From Yamagishiella unicocca (lineage: Eukaryota > Chlorophyta > Chlorophyceae > Chlamydomonadales > Volvocaceae): a stretch of 64,000 nt of DNA. Shown here piece by piece: positions 36,539 to 48,622 of this stretch. The stretch lies in NCBI GenBank assembly GCA_003116995.1, contig BDSL01000103.1:62001-126000 (forward strand), read 5' to 3'. A program made the translations under genes and the position numbers. The notes beneath the pieces are model-generated. The model did no database searches, had not been told where the DNA came from, and was given only the letters and a program-made list of their open reading frames with translations. Within the stretch, counting starts at the first letter, position 1. Every line of letters begins with the position of its first letter.

Positions 36539-37920
36539 TCATTCCTTGGGGCCGCTGGTCTTGGACGGGCCGCAACGCTCAACCATGGCCTCGTACAGCT
36601 GCTTGCCGTTGAAGATGATGGGGAAGAAGTGGATCTGGCCCTCTGGCTTGGTCTTGGTCTCCTGCGCCGCGAAGCAACGGCGGGTGGCACCAAGGTGGCA
36701 GTTTCAGGCTCGTGACAATGGCACGGTGACAGCAGCAGCAGTTAAAATAACACACACAGAGTGCGCACCGTCCTACGACGGCCACTTCATCTCGTAAGCC
36801 CCTTACTCATGCTTCTGCATGCATGGACGTTACTCCGAACGTAACCGAATTTTTATTTTTGTAATAACTCCGTTACAGAATGCGTGCGCGAAGTAGCGCA
36901 CACGTAGAACGCGATTCTGGCTATAGATGCCACAAGTTGGGGCCTAGGCCACATTCTCTCAAGGCGGCCTGTACCCCAATGTGCCGTGAACTGCAGCCAC
37001 ACCTTGAAGTAGACCAGGACGGGAAAGTTGGGAAACCAGAACTCCCAGTTGACGAAGGTGTCGTACTCCCAGCGGTTGCGGCCGCCCACAATCACGTTGT
37101 CGCTCTCCTTCCCCGCCCGCAGCACCTCAAGGCCCTGCTCACGGGTATGTGCACGTGCAGTCGGTGGATGAGGAGGAGCGTGCTGCACTGGTGTGCTTGC
37201 AAGATCGTGGGATGCATGAATGATGCATGAGATTATGTGCAAGGTGAAGCTTCCGCGGGTCATCGCCTGCTGGGAGCCGCCGTAGCCTTTCAGGTTACGG
37301 GCCCCATGCAGCACGCAATCGTGTCCGCATGTGAGCCTACGCCGCTCTCCGACCAACACGCGCAGGATCCCCTGTTCCCGTGGCCCTCCGCGCACCTCGT
37401 CATCGAAAGTGAACCTGAAAACAGTGGAAGGAAGCTGGAGGTCGGCATTCCTCGGAGCGACATTGCATGACGAAACGTAGGCACGCGAACTACACAACGC
37501 CACGACTGCTCAGATCAATCCACACCTGATGCGTGTCGCCTGAATTGTCAGGAAAACGCCGAGGAAGGCCAAGAAGCCGCCCAGTATATAGTTGTTCTCG
37601 TAAATCGAGAGGCCACCCAAGCCGAGGAGACCCAGCTGAAGGTTGAAGGATGGCTCGGGTGCGAGAGTTTCGCGCTTCGTAACCTTTTTGACGGTCTTAG
37701 CCTTGCCAAACATCTGCGTTGTCCACAATTTTCTAGTGATGCACACTGCTTGCAGGTGCCTGGATGATCTATTCAAGCGAGGCAAAATCTGCATAGGTTA
37801 ACCTACCGCCTGAGCAATGAACGGCGACCTCTGCAGACGCGGCCGCAGCAAAGGGGTTCCGGCTTGAGTAGAGCGAGACTTGGGAGCTACGCCCAGCGAG
37901 GACCGCACGCAAAGAGCCAT
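36539..37920 (-). CDS. DUF3119 plastid membrane protein
   Basis: Belongs to a cyanobacteria-and-chloroplast family of unknown function. Exons: 37920-37807, 37713-37526, 37414-37396, 37134-37003, 36661-36539; all phases agree, 191 aa. Exon 1 (MALCVRSSLGVAPKSRSTQA) looks like a chloroplast transit peptide. Exon 2 holds one or two hydrophobic segments (LGLLGLGGLSIYENN; LGGFLAFLGVFLTIQATRI). Exon 3 is a 19-base microexon coding FTFDDE. Exon 4 has the family core VLRAGKESDNVIVGG, FVNWEFWFPNFPVLVYFK. Exon 5 has IHFFPIIFNGKQLYEAM, the C-terminal signature. Thylakoid or envelope location is inferred from the hydrophobic segments and cyanobacterial origin. The pseudouridine synthase is divergent. Confidence 0.87.
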
Positions 37921-38358
37921 CTTGGAATAATGATATCGAGATTGAAGTAATGGCACCGGAATATGTTACTTTGTCACAAGGCGGGTGGTGAGGGCAGTGG
38001 GTGGTTTCGGTGCGAAGAGGCGGTTGGTTCGTTAGTTATGTATGCGCGCTTGGCCAACCAAACCATTACAAGTATGCAACGCATTGTCTACAGTCCAACT
38101 TCACGGAGCGTGCGTAGGATAAGTTGCTGCTTGCCCATACACCTTACGAACTTGCGGCCCTCCTGTTTATTAGGCTTCCAAGTATGCTTCAACTGCATTT
38201 CAATTGTGTAAGAGGCACAGTAAATTTACGTAGCAATGCTCAGACTGTGACCGCAGTCCATTGTGCAAATGCGTGGACCCGGCGAACTCGTGAACTGACA
38301 GGTACCTGAACACTTCGCGACTTCACGCAAACCAATTCCATTACAAACACTCGGCGTA
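37921..38358. promoter_or_regulatory. divergent promoter region, DUF3119 and pseudouridine synthase
   Basis: About 0.44 kb lies between the DUF3119 start and the first candidate ATG of the pseudouridine synthase. No specific site can be named, and the downstream boundary depends on the uncertain first exon of the synthase. Confidence 0.35.
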
Positions 38359-41300
38359 ATGGCTGCTGTGCTTGTGGATGACAACTTACCGCCGCCGCCG
38401 CGGGGCTCCGCCGGGCGAGTTCGCAAACGCCGGGAACAACGCAAAACCCTGGCGGCCATGCTTGCGTGTCCAATTGGCCTTGAGTCATTGTAGACGCGCG
38501 ACCTCTCTTCCTTGCTACCGCGACCCCCAACCCCTCCGCTCAGCCACATCCTCCGCGCTCCTATGCAGTATGTGTGGCGACTCGCGCGGGTGGGCCAGCT
38601 GACGACGACGACGACGATGACGATGGAGAGGCGCCGGGTGCGTGCTAGAGGCCAGCGGCAGCAGATGTGGGGGCACTTGCGGCGTGCGTGGAACGTGGAA
38701 CGTGGCGCGGGCTAGAAGGTGGTGCGTGTACGGCACGGCGGCGAAGAGGCATGGGGCGTGTGGCCTGTGGCGTAACTCTTTTCGCTGTGGTGCTACTAGC
38801 CTTGGCTTCTTACAATCCCGTGAAGACCGTAAACCCTAAAAGCATCGCGCCGCGGCGGCTGTCGGATGCTGCCTTCTGGGACCCTGCCCGCCCTTTGACC
38901 TTTAGTCACCCCACACCACCGACACCGACACCGCCGCCGTCACCCCCACCGCCACACCTCTCATTAACGCCAACACCATCACCACCGCCACCACCCTCAA
39001 TAACGCCAACATCACCACCACCTACCGCCACCGCTGCCCACCGGAGCAGTCGCGGGTAAGGCGCTGCGAGTGGAGCGGCTGCTTGCGAACTTGGGATACG
39101 GCAAGCGGAAGGAGTGCCAGATGCTGGTCAAGAAGGGCCGAGTAACCACGCGTGACGGCGGGAAGCTAAAGGTGGGCGGTGGGTTGCTGACTTGGGCAGC
39201 ACCGTGGTGGCGCGGCGTAGCATCAGTGGTATGGACTATGGAGTCGTGGAATGGCAGGACTCATCCTCAGGGACAGCTGGTGGTGCACGGCGGCGCGTGT
39301 CGACACGGCGAAATGGCGCGCGATCCCCGCGCCATCGTGAGCTTACGCCACACCCACCATCCCGGCCCAGCATTCCCGTCATTGCCCCCCTCCGAAACCA
39401 ACCCTGCGTTCGCAATTCGCGACCAGGTGGGGGACAAGGTGTGCTGGGGCGATATCGTGCTGGACGACGAGGAGCTGGACCCACCATCGCCGCTGCTGCT
39501 GGCCCTGCACAAGCCAACCGGCTATGTGGTCACGTCGCCGGACGACGAAAAGGTCACGGACCCGGTCGTGTACGACCTCTTACCGTACAGGTAAATTTCG
39601 CGGCCTGGGCGGTAGTCGGGCAGCCGTCGATGAACGGAATTCACCGAGGCGGCACGCTTTCGATGGAGGAGGTGGTCGAGGAGGAGCCAATCGGGGAGAG
39701 AGAGAGGAAGTCATGCGTGGATTGGCGTGTGTGATTTGGCGGAGCAAGGGAGGCTCGCAGCTAGAGGGAGCTGCACGCTGCTGCTGCATTACAACAACAC
39801 GGTTCGCGCGCTTCACAGGTAGTCAGAGGCGGCTGCTGGCTTGTCTCCGCCCTGCAACTAGTTTACAACGTTTATTTATTGCCAGCGGCCACCGGGACAT
39901 TAAGTGGCGCACTCAGCAACTTACCTCCAGGGGGCGCCTAATGCTGCACGCGGTGGCAAATGCCGGCAAGATATCGAAACACGTCCTCCTTCCAAGATAT
40001 CGAAACACGTCTCCTTACCCAAGCGCAGGTTCGGCCGGCGGCGTCCCTTCCTTTCCTGCGTGGGCCGCCTGGACAAGGACACCTCGGGGCTGATCCTCCT
40101 AACTGACGATGGCACCTTGCTGCACCGAATCAACTCCCCCAAAAAGGGCATCTGGAAGGTACGGCCAAGCAAGCCCTGACCCCGTTCTTGAAAGCCGCGT
40201 TGCTGGGGCTTATGTTCAGGGGCCGACGTGGTTGTTTATTCAGTCCAGGGAGGGCTTCGCCACACACGCTCACTGGGCAACCTCGGCCTTCGGCCGCTTC
40301 TGCGGTGCTTCGGAGCAGATCGCTGCCTCACCGCGCAGCTCCGCTCCCCGGTACTTGCCGTACAGGTGTACGAGGCGACGCTGGCCGACGCAATGACTCC
40401 CAAGCAAGCGGAGGCAGCGGCGCGCAAGTTTGCGAGTGGCACTCTGGTGCTGGAGGTCCGTGGGTTTGGGGGCGGCGCGGCAGCACATCTACCGGTATGC
40501 TTGTCGACACGGTTGCGCATGATGGGCTTGGTCGAGGCATGCCCAAAACCCAATCGCCAAATGGGTCGAGCCGCACACAGTTGGATCTACGACTTTGGTC
40601 GTGCCGCACACGGTTGGATCTACGACGCCGCTCACGACACCCTTGTTCGGCTCTCGAGCGCGCGTTTGCGACGGCGTTCCCATCTGCCCTCCATGGACTT
40701 CCCGTCCGCGCACTCGCCCCTGTACAGGGTGACTACACGCCCCTGCTGCCCGCCAAGATGGAGCTGACGGGGGAGCGCACGGCGCGGATGGCCATCTGCG
40801 AGGGCCGCTACCACCAGGTGGGGTTGGGGCCGGCGAGGGAACTCGTGGCGGCTCGCGGTGCGGCCGCGAATAGAGGAAGGGGCTGGAGCCGAGGGATGCT
40901 GCGGCTGGGGTGTGGAACGGCAACACCGGTAGTCTGAGGCCGGGCAATGACCGTAGTCGCCCGCCCATGGCATCTAGGGCAACTGGCTTCCCGCCTGTGG
41001 GCCTCCCGCTGTGTAGCACTCCCACCTGTAGCACTCTCGCTGTGTGGCACTCCCACCTGTGGCACTCCCACCTGTGGCACTCCCGCTGTGTGACACTCCC
41101 GGTTGCTACTCGTTGCCTTGTACGCGGGTTTCGTCCGCTGACCACCGCCGCTCAATGGGTTGACGACGTCCTGGCGCAGGTCCGACGCATGTTTGCCTCG
41201 GTGGGCAACAAGGTGATGGCTCTGCACCGCGTCAGCGTGGGCGCACTGACCCTTGGGTCGCTGCCGGAAAGCGAGTGGCGCTACCTCACGCCTCAGGACC

Positions 41301-41935
41301 TGGAGCTTGTGTTCGAGGGCCCCACCACCGAGGACGTCTTCGGAGCGGCCGGCAGCCCAGCCGCATCAGCTGGCGTCTCCGCTGCCGCAAACGGTGGTTT
41401 CGGAGCGGGCAGTAGCAGCGGGTGCGATGCTACTGCGGCGGAGCGCGACGGTGGTGCCGGCGCCAGTGGCAGCAGTAACGACGACGGCGGCAGCAGGTTG
41501 ACGAAGAAGGAGAAGAAGAAAGGCAAGAAGGAGAAGGGCAAGAAGGGCCAGCGAGGGCGAGATGATGACGCCGCGGAGGTGGAAGAGGAGGAGGAGGACG
41601 AGGATGTGGCTGACTTTGAGCTGTTGGCCTATGAGGAAGGGCCGCAGCTGCAGCCGACGGACGAGGAGGAGGAAGGCGACCGGGCAGGGGGCGGGCAGGG
41701 CCGGAGAGCGCGGCGGCAATACAAGGCCCCGACGGTACGGCAGGGCGCGGTGCAGGACCGCAGGGAAGACAGCCTGGATGAGCAGCTGGACCCGGCTGCG
41801 TACGGCATCTCGTACGATGACGAGGCGGCGGATATGGTCATGTCGGCGGGTGCGGGCGGCGATGTGCGCAAGTACCGCGACGGCGTTAAGAGGCGCCGGC
41901 GGCGGGACGCGCTGAAGCAGATTCTGCCCTCGTAG
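38359..41935 (+). CDS. RsuA/RluB-type RNA pseudouridine synthase with acidic-basic tail
   Basis: Isomerises uridine to pseudouridine, most likely in ribosomal RNA. Exons 39050-39171, 39427-39590, 40029-40158, 40366-40455, 40728-40817 and 41180-41935 join in phase (449 aa). An S4 RNA-binding domain comes first (RVERLLANLGYGKRKECQML). LLLALHKPTGYVVTSPDDE is the conserved strand before the active site. VGRLDKDTSGLILLTDDG is the catalytic motif with its Asp. ICEGRYHQVRRMFASVGNKV is the family's C-terminal block. The last exon adds about 190 residues: KKEKKKGKKEKGKKG, then a run of Glu/Asp. That tail is absent from bacterial enzymes. The N-terminus is unresolved: an ATG at 38359 (MAAVLVDDNLPPPPRG) is plausible but not joined in phase. 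Organelle unknown, plastid likely from the bacterial type. Confidence 0.85.
40575..40628. repeat. 27-bp near-tandem repeat in an intron
   Basis: CACACAGTTGGATCTACGAC and a second copy about 30 bp on (CACACGGTTGGATCTACGAC) lie in the intron 40456-40727. Confidence 0.8.
41015..41100. repeat. GTGTGGCACTCCCACCT tandem repeats in an intron
   Basis: About five imperfect copies of a GCACTCCCACCTGTG / GCACTCCCGCTGTGT unit lie in the intron 40818-41179. Confidence 0.8.
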
Positions 41936-42664
41936 GCCTTAACGCTGGGCAGGTCATCAATGTGGAGGCCTGGTATATATCTAGGCCGAGCTTACATCCC
42001 GCCTTGTGCGGCGAGCTTCCTAACTTGGCGCAGGCTGGTGTGTACAAGTAGTGCACTGCCGCAGCCCAGAGTCCTCATATACCTTGCATTTCCCAGACTG
42101 TGGTATTAAATTATGCCTCCGTTTTGCCTCCTCCGCTTACACGACACACCGCGCTTACCTTTCGTCATCACACGCACGCCCTGTCTACCTAACACCACGA
42201 CTACGAACGGCAAAGACTACAAAACACGAAAGGGCAAAGGAAACACCACGCCATGACGCAGCAGCTTCGCGAAACGCGCACCCCTGCTGCTACGAGAGTA
42301 CGCCCGAATGAATGCCGGGGCGATAGTTGGGTGCACCGCAACCTCAGGCCGCAGCGCCAATACCTCCGGTCCCGACCTCCCTCCAGCGCCGTGGCTGGGC
42401 CCCAGCACTTACAGAACACCGCAAGAGCCGGCAAAACACCCCCTACGGCGCCGGCACCACCACACCAGCGCGACAAGACGTGACGGCGCAGACCCAGGAC
42501 GGGGCCCCAGCCCCGTCGCGCCACCGCCCCCACTCCTGAACTGCGAGGTGCCCCTGCTAGTCCCGGGACCCTTGCGCCACGCCTCGCGCTCGCTAGCTCC
42601 GTCTCTCCCTCCCCCCTTCTCTCTCTCTCTCCGCATGTACTCGCTCTCGCCCTCACCCTGGTTC
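41936..42664. other. convergent 3' region
   Basis: The pseudouridine synthase (+) and the Aha1-like gene (-) converge. TTACA at 42409-42413 (TGTAA on minus) is a candidate poly(A) signal for the Aha1-like gene. No other gene is seen. Confidence 0.45.
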
Positions 42665-45378
42665 CTACTTCTGCTTGAGTTCCTCCAGCAGAAGCGGCAG
42701 TACCTTGGCCAGCTCGGCCTTGAGCACCGAGCGCACCCGGGACAGCGCAACCGCCTCATCGGCGGCCCGCTCCGGCTGGCGGTGTGCCACCTCGGGCTGC
42801 ACGTCCAGGTCGTCCGGGTCGTCAGACGAGAAGTTGACCACCCTGGGCGGGAGGGTAGGGGGTGGCGAGAAAGCACGTGAGGGTGAGCTGTGAGGGTGTG
42901 TGTGTCTGTTGGGGGCGGGGTTGAAATAGGTGGGTTGGGCGGAGAGGCAAGTAGGGAACGGGCAGCAGGGAGAAAAGAGAGGATGGGTGGGTGGGCGGGA
43001 ACGGGCGAGAGCGGGGCCAGCTATCCACCAGTAATCAGGACTCAGTCGGGAGGCAGGGGCCCCGCGGAATGTTTTTGTTTCTTCAATTTAGTCAACCCGA
43101 CAGAGCTCCTCCGAGTAGGGAGACGGGTTCGTCCGTGGCCGCACGTCCGGTCCCCCTCCGCACTCACTTGCAGTGCCCGCGGATCTCGACGGCTCCAGGC
43201 CGCGGCGTCGCCTTCCACGCCAGCTGCATCTCGAAGTCGAAGCCGCATCTGAGGGCGCAGCAGCAGGGCGGGGTGGTGGGGGCGGCAGCAGGGCGGGGTG
43301 GTGGGGTCGGCAGCAGGGAAGCAGGGCGGGATCGGACCCCGCCGACCGCCGGGGGAGGCCGTCGGGGGAGGCGGCCGTTAAGGAGGACGCGTGCTGCACT
43401 CGGTCTTCCTACGAAAGCAACCAAGCAGCCACGCCACGAGGGCGCGCGGGGCTGCTGCGATAGATCTTTTTCTTTCGACAGTTAAGCTATTTGGGGAGTC
43501 TAACGATCCCCTTCGGTCGTCTCCCGTGTGGCGGTCCCCCGCCCTAGCGCGTAGGTGCTCCGACAACGTAACAGCACGTCCACTTGTTGTATTACGCGCA
43601 CCCGCCGGAGCAGCTGTGACCACCTACACTCCTGATTCGCCTGCACCGCAAGTCCGACGCATTGGCATCGCCACGCGCCCCTGCCACCACGCCCCCTGCC
43701 ACCACGCCCCCTGCCACCACGCCCCCTGCCTCCCCGCCCCCTGTCGCCACAGCCTCGTCACATAACACGCCTTGCGCAAGCCCCTCGCACCTCTTTTTCC
43801 CGCGCACGATGAATATGTTTGCCTCCCCCTCGCAGCTGTTGACGTCCAGCACCGTCACGTCGCCCCCCGGCAGCGCCATCCCCTTGACCAGCTCCGTCAG
43901 CCGCCCCTTGGCCCAGCTGGTGGCGCCGCGCTCCTCGAAGGTGCCCGCCTGCGCGCGGCATCACCGGGATGCCCACAACAACACCGCGTCAAGCACCGCG
44001 TCAACAACAACAGCCTGTTACAGCCTGCTAAAGCTGCTTTTCCCATGCCGCCCTTGCCCATGTTCTTGTGTGACGTGCGAGAGCGCCCTAGGTGACCCGT
44101 CTACCGCCTCCACGGCCCAATTGTAGCATGGCTCCACCAGCTGGGTCCAGGAGGGTGCTGTCCCCGATGCAGCCACCAGCTGGGTCCAGGAGGGTACTGT
44201 CCCCAATGCAGCCACCAGCTGGGTCCAGGAGGGTACTGTCCCCGATGCAGCCACCAGCTGGGTCCAGGAGGGTACTGTCCCCAATGCAGCCGCCAGCTGG
44301 GTCCAGGAGGTGCTGTCCCCGATGCAGCCACTAGCTGGGTCCAGGAGGTACTGTCCCCGATACAGCCGCCAGCTGGGTCCAGGAGGTGCTGTCCCCGATG
44401 CAGCCACCACCGCCCAGGGCGTTCAGGAACAGTGCTGGAGGAGTGTCCGCCGTGATGATCTTCACCCTCCCCATTCCGCCGTCCCCACTCCGCCCTCCAC
44501 CGCACAGAGGCCCCCTTACGACAGCCCGCACTGCACGCACCGCGTTCCAGGCTGAAGCCGCGCTGGCGCTGGCCTGCCGCTGCAGCTCCTCCTTCTCCTC
44601 ATCCGTCAGCTTCTGCGGCCCGACCATCGCATAGCATCGCACGGCGGAGGACATCGTGTTCAGCATCCCGGAAAACGATGGGAGGGAGAGAGGGAGGGAC
44701 TGGCGCCTGCAGCGACAGGGTCCATGTGTGCACCTCGCAGCGCCTGATCCTGGTTGCCGGGTTACACCGACCAGCCCATCGGGTGCGTAACCCCCGGTGT
44801 TGTGGTGGTGTATGATCATTGCGCCGCAAAACGCCCGCCTCATGTGCTGCAGGCACTTCCCACCTGCCTTTCCTTGTTCAGCGCAGCGGCAACGTATGGC
44901 GCGTTGGGTCAGGTCGTGCACGTGTTCGGGCGTCACTCACCCGCGGCTCCGGCAGCGGCACGCCACCTCCCCCTTTGCCTGCCCAGTACGTGTAAGAAAG
45001 CTCGCCCTGTATGAAATAAGGTTGCGCCCGGCGCGCCTAGGTGAGCGCAAACGGACTGCCAACGGCAACACCCTTGGCTTCGCAACCGCCCACCTTCGCC
45101 GGTGCCTGCTCAGCAGGCTTGGACTTTTCCCCTGCAGGATCCGCGGCAGAAGTCGGCTCCATGTGCGGCTTCTTAAGTTTGGCCGGTCGCGGCTGCTGCT
45201 GCGGTTGCGATTGCGTCTGCGCCTGCGCTTTTGCGTCCGACTTTTGTGCCTGGACTCGCGCCTTAGCCCTAGCAGATGGTGACGCTGTGGAGGGACTGTT
45301 TCCACGGAGAAGGGGCCGCAGAATATGCCAAGGCGCGAACACGATGGAACGGAGCAAAGAAGCGATAGATGCAAACAT
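42665..45378 (-). CDS. Aha1 N-domain protein, Hsp90 cochaperone-like
   Basis: Aha1 stimulates the Hsp90 ATPase; its N-terminal domain binds the Hsp90 middle domain. Exons: 45378-45094, 45006-44941, 44612-44541, 43948-43791, 43248-43168, 42842-42665; all phases agree, 279 aa. Exon 1 is a hydrophobic then Gln/Lys/Ala-rich leader (MFASIASLLRSIVFAPWHIL). Exons 2-3 give GELSYTYWAGKGG and PLPEPRKLTDEEKEELQRQA. Exons 4-6 are the Aha1 N domain: GTFEERGATSWAKGRLTELV, DVNSCEGEANIFIVRGKKR, CGFDFEMQLAWKA, RGHCKVVNFSSDDPDDL, and a Leu/Lys-rich end (LAKVLPLLLEELKQK). The second, START-like AHSA1 domain of classical Aha1 is absent. The hydrophobic leader could be a signal anchor or a targeting peptide. Hsp90 stimulation is inferred from the N domain only. 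Confidence 0.82.
44144..44409. repeat. 39-bp intronic minisatellite, about seven copies
   Basis: Units begin GGTCCAGGAGGGTACTGTCC and end CCACCAGCTG. Starts at 44144 and 44183 are 39 bp apart; later units are slightly shorter. The array lies in the Aha1-like intron 44540-43949. Confidence 0.92.
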
Positions 45379-45557
45379 GACGCGATTGAATCGCGCTGAT
45401 TGAAAATATGTATATTGGCAATCAGGCACACGGAAACGGCATGTGAGCGACTCTTGGCTCCCGCACGCATGGAAGGCGAAGCTTCGATTTTTGTTGTATA
45501 CCCCGCATACATTTCTTTATGGACAATTATCTAATGCATGCTTGTGTACTCTCATGA
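45379..45557. promoter_or_regulatory. 179-bp divergent promoter, Aha1-like and MBL genes
   Basis: The two start codons are only 179 bp apart on opposite strands, so the 5' UTRs and both core promoters are packed into this AT-richer stretch. No factor site can be named. Confidence 0.55.
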
Positions 45558-48500
45558 ATGGGAAACACTCTATGGTCAAAAGAAGTTGTCGGGTCCGCCC
45601 CTTTCAGTCCCACGGACAGCCCCGCTTGCGATGCCTATCCAAAAGCTGTCGCGCCCAGAAGCACAGAGGGCCAAGCGGCCACACAAGCCCTTGAGTTAAT
45701 CGTGCTGGGCACGGGAGCTGGCGTCACTTACGTCTATTCGCAGCAAGCCAGCTCTTCGTTTGTGGTATCCAAGGGGGGCGAGCCCGTGCTGCTTTGCGAT
45801 GTGGTGAGCGGAGGCGGGAGGGTGAGGTGGCAGTGTACAACTCATTTGTGGTATTCTGGGTCCGCGTACATGGCAGGAAAGCGCCTAGTATGAATGAGAG
45901 CTGGTTGCCTGATGATGCGGGCTGCAGGGCAAATTGTACTGCATCGAATTACAGAGCCCACGCACTCGTCGCACGTCGGACTGATAAGCGTGCGTCTGCA
46001 AGGCATAGAAGGCACATCCTGTGGAGCCTTACGGTCGTAGCGCTCGTCCTTTGCTCGTCCTGCGAGACTGTACGGACCCACGACATCACGGCGTCAGTGC
46101 CGGTGAGGCACTCCATGGCCTCGGCGCTACGGGGCGCTTGTGCACCACAGCCTCCCAATCTTCCAGAAGGCAGGCCTAGCCCCTGTATTCCTCGGCCGCT
46201 TAGCCTCTCGGCCGCCTCACCTCCGGGCGGTTGCCCCTGACGCCCTAACCTCCGTGCCACTCGTAGCCTCTTGCCTGGCTGTAAGTTCCGAGGCTGCCCC
46301 CTTCCCCTGCAGGGTTACGGAGTCACGGCCGCCTGCTTGAAGCTGGTGGGCCGCGTGCCGCCTCACATCTACGTCAGCCACAACCACGGTGACCACAGCG
46401 GTACGGTACTGGGGCGGCGGCGGCGGGGGCGGCGGCGGGGGCGGCGGCGGCGGCGGCGGGGGCGGCGGCGGCGGGAGCGGCGGCTTGAAGCGACTGAACC
46501 GCTTCGCTGTACCCTGCCAAGCTGAATCCTTCATATTGCCGCTCCACGGACCAACTGGTGCCACCCAACTCCTCTTAGTGTAAATGGAATGTGCACGTCG
46601 CTGACTCAGTGTCTCGCTGGTATGGCGGTGGTACGGCCCAGCAGGCGAGCTGCCGGTGGTGTTGTCGGTGGAGAGCACTGCGGCGGCAGAGGCGGGGCGC
46701 ACGCCGCCCACGCTTTACAGCCACCCAGACGTGATGGCGGAGATCCGGCAGCACCGGCTCCGGGAGCTGCAGTCCACGGGTCAGTTGCGACCCACGGGTC
46801 CTAGGGGGCCCGCGGGGCGGATACGGACGGGGTCGAATCAGAGCCTTGGTTCGGTGGCTCGGGCACAAGAGATATCCCTGGCTCGAACGCGAGACGTCCT
46901 CTGACGTTATGATGTTACTGCTGGCGCCGACAGCCGTCTCAGCAAGGGCGCTCGGGTTCGATACACGTCATGGAGGTTTACGATTTACAATCCAACCCGC
47001 CGTGCGCAGGTCAAGGCCCTGGCTACCCTGTCTGCTCTCCTTTGTCGACGTTCACGTGTGTGCATATGTGTGTGTATGTGGGTGTGTTTTGCCCGGTGCC
47101 CCCAGGTCAACCGCAGGAGGAGTTCGCATCGTTCCGCGAGGTGCCGACAGGCGCTGTGACGGCCATCGGGGACACGGGCCTGGCCGTACGGCCGTTTCGT
47201 ACCAGCCACTCAGAGACGTGCTACGGCCTGGTACTGTATGATGAGGGGCGGCCAGTGCTGGGCTGGACGGTGGGTGGGTGGAGGGGCCTGCGGGTGGGGC
47301 TGCGACCCTTGGTCGGGGTTCTTCGAAGGCGCGCACATCGTCCTCGCCGTGCGTGAGTATTGGTGCCGAACTATCCGAAAAATGGAATTCCGCGCCATCA
47401 GGTGGGTGGGTGTACCAAACCTGGCTGTGGCTGCGAGTTCATTCCATCCGGGAGTCGGCAACGATACCACCAATCGTCATTCCCCACCACTCACTCCTCA
47501 GGCCGATAGCGGGTACAACGAGTCCCTGTACCGCGCCCTGTCGGAGGCTCCCTTGCTGCTGGTCGACGCGCGCGCCAAGGGCACAGAGGAACACGCAGGT
47601 GGGTGTGCGCGTGGAGCCAGGCAACGGGGGCAGCGATGGCATGTGGCGGCGAAGGACAGTGTGCATGGAGTCGTCGGCCGAGCTGGATTGAGACTGCTGG
47701 GGCCGATACGAAGAGCCGAGTCACGGACGAAAAGGCTGCAGCAGCATGGCGTACGCCTTTTAACCCCAAGCAACCCCCATCCGCTGTGTCATTCTTATCC
47801 GGGGCATTTTGCTCAAGACAAGTGCTTGCCTGTTCTCGCCGTGCCCTCAGGGTTTGATGAACTTTCGCGTATAGGTGAGTCTGCGCTGGTCGTCGTCGCT
47901 GGAGGGAAATGCACGCAACGGCCTGAAAACAGAGTAGTGAATGGATAACGGAGCCGGTGACTAAGGTTACACGACCGCGGGCCGCGCCCAGAGGAAATGC
48001 CCAACGCGCCGATTCCGGCTTCAACCAGCCCCGGTGGTATCGAACATTTAGTAGGATCGTGCGCGAGTAGAACCCAGATGACCGTTGCAACTTGTCACAG
48101 CTGAGTTGCGATATGCTTGGCACGGGCAGTGAAGAGACGCAGCCCGAGGGTGCTGGGATTTGGGGCAGGTTCTACCAACGGTCACACACCTCGCCGCACC
48201 GTTGGAGCCGGGGAGGGCAGAGGGTGCTCCCACAACCCGCAAACCGCGGGTGCTGCTGGGGTGGCCTCATGGCGGCTGACATAGCCCCCACGCAGCGCAA
48301 CGGGTGGTGACGTGGACGACCCCTGCCCCGTACTCCACCATTACGTCATGGGGTGGCGCCGTACGCCCTGCATCCCTGTGCTGCCTGCTAACCCAAGCCC
48401 TTCCCCGCACTGTTCGGCCCTGGCCTGCCGTGCTTATGTGTATGGCGATTCACGTCTCCTCCATATCTGGCAGCGGCACTGCCATTCATCCGCGGCAAGG

Positions 48501-48622
48501 CCCTCTACGTCACAGGTTACGGCAGACAGGACGAGGCGCCGAAGCCTGAAGTGCCAGTGCCAGGGATGGAGGTTGCGCGGCCGGGGATGCGGATAAAGGC
48601 ATCGGCACTGTTGGCCGTGTGA
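45558..48622 (+). CDS. metallo-beta-lactamase-fold hydrolase
   Basis: Probably a di-zinc hydrolase; the substrate cannot be read. Exons: 45558-45803, 46313-46400, 46645-46779, 47106-47269, 47502-47598, 47851-47874, 48474-48622; all joins keep phase, 300 aa. Exon 1 carries LIVLGTGAGVTYVYSQQASS, the N-terminal strand-loop of the fold. Exon 2 ends HIYVSHNHGDHSG, the HxHxDH zinc motif. Exon 4 has FRTSHSETCYGLVLYDEGRP, with the next metal-ligand His. Exon 5 has LLLVDARAKG. Exon 6 is a 24-base microexon (FDELSRI) whose codon split restores IAALPFIRG with exon 7. RNase Z-like exonuclease, phosphodiesterase or thioesterase roles are all possible. The first 45 residues are variable. Confidence 0.85.
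46409..46480. repeat. GGC/GGGGGC microsatellite in MBL intron 2
   Basis: A near-pure (GGC)n tract with GGGGGC interruptions lies a few bases after the donor at 46401. It yields artificial poly-Gly and poly-Pro frames. Confidence 0.95.

Noticed and set aside
46389..46583. Poly-Gly / poly-Pro proteins
   Set aside because: Products of a (GGC)n microsatellite in an MBL intron.
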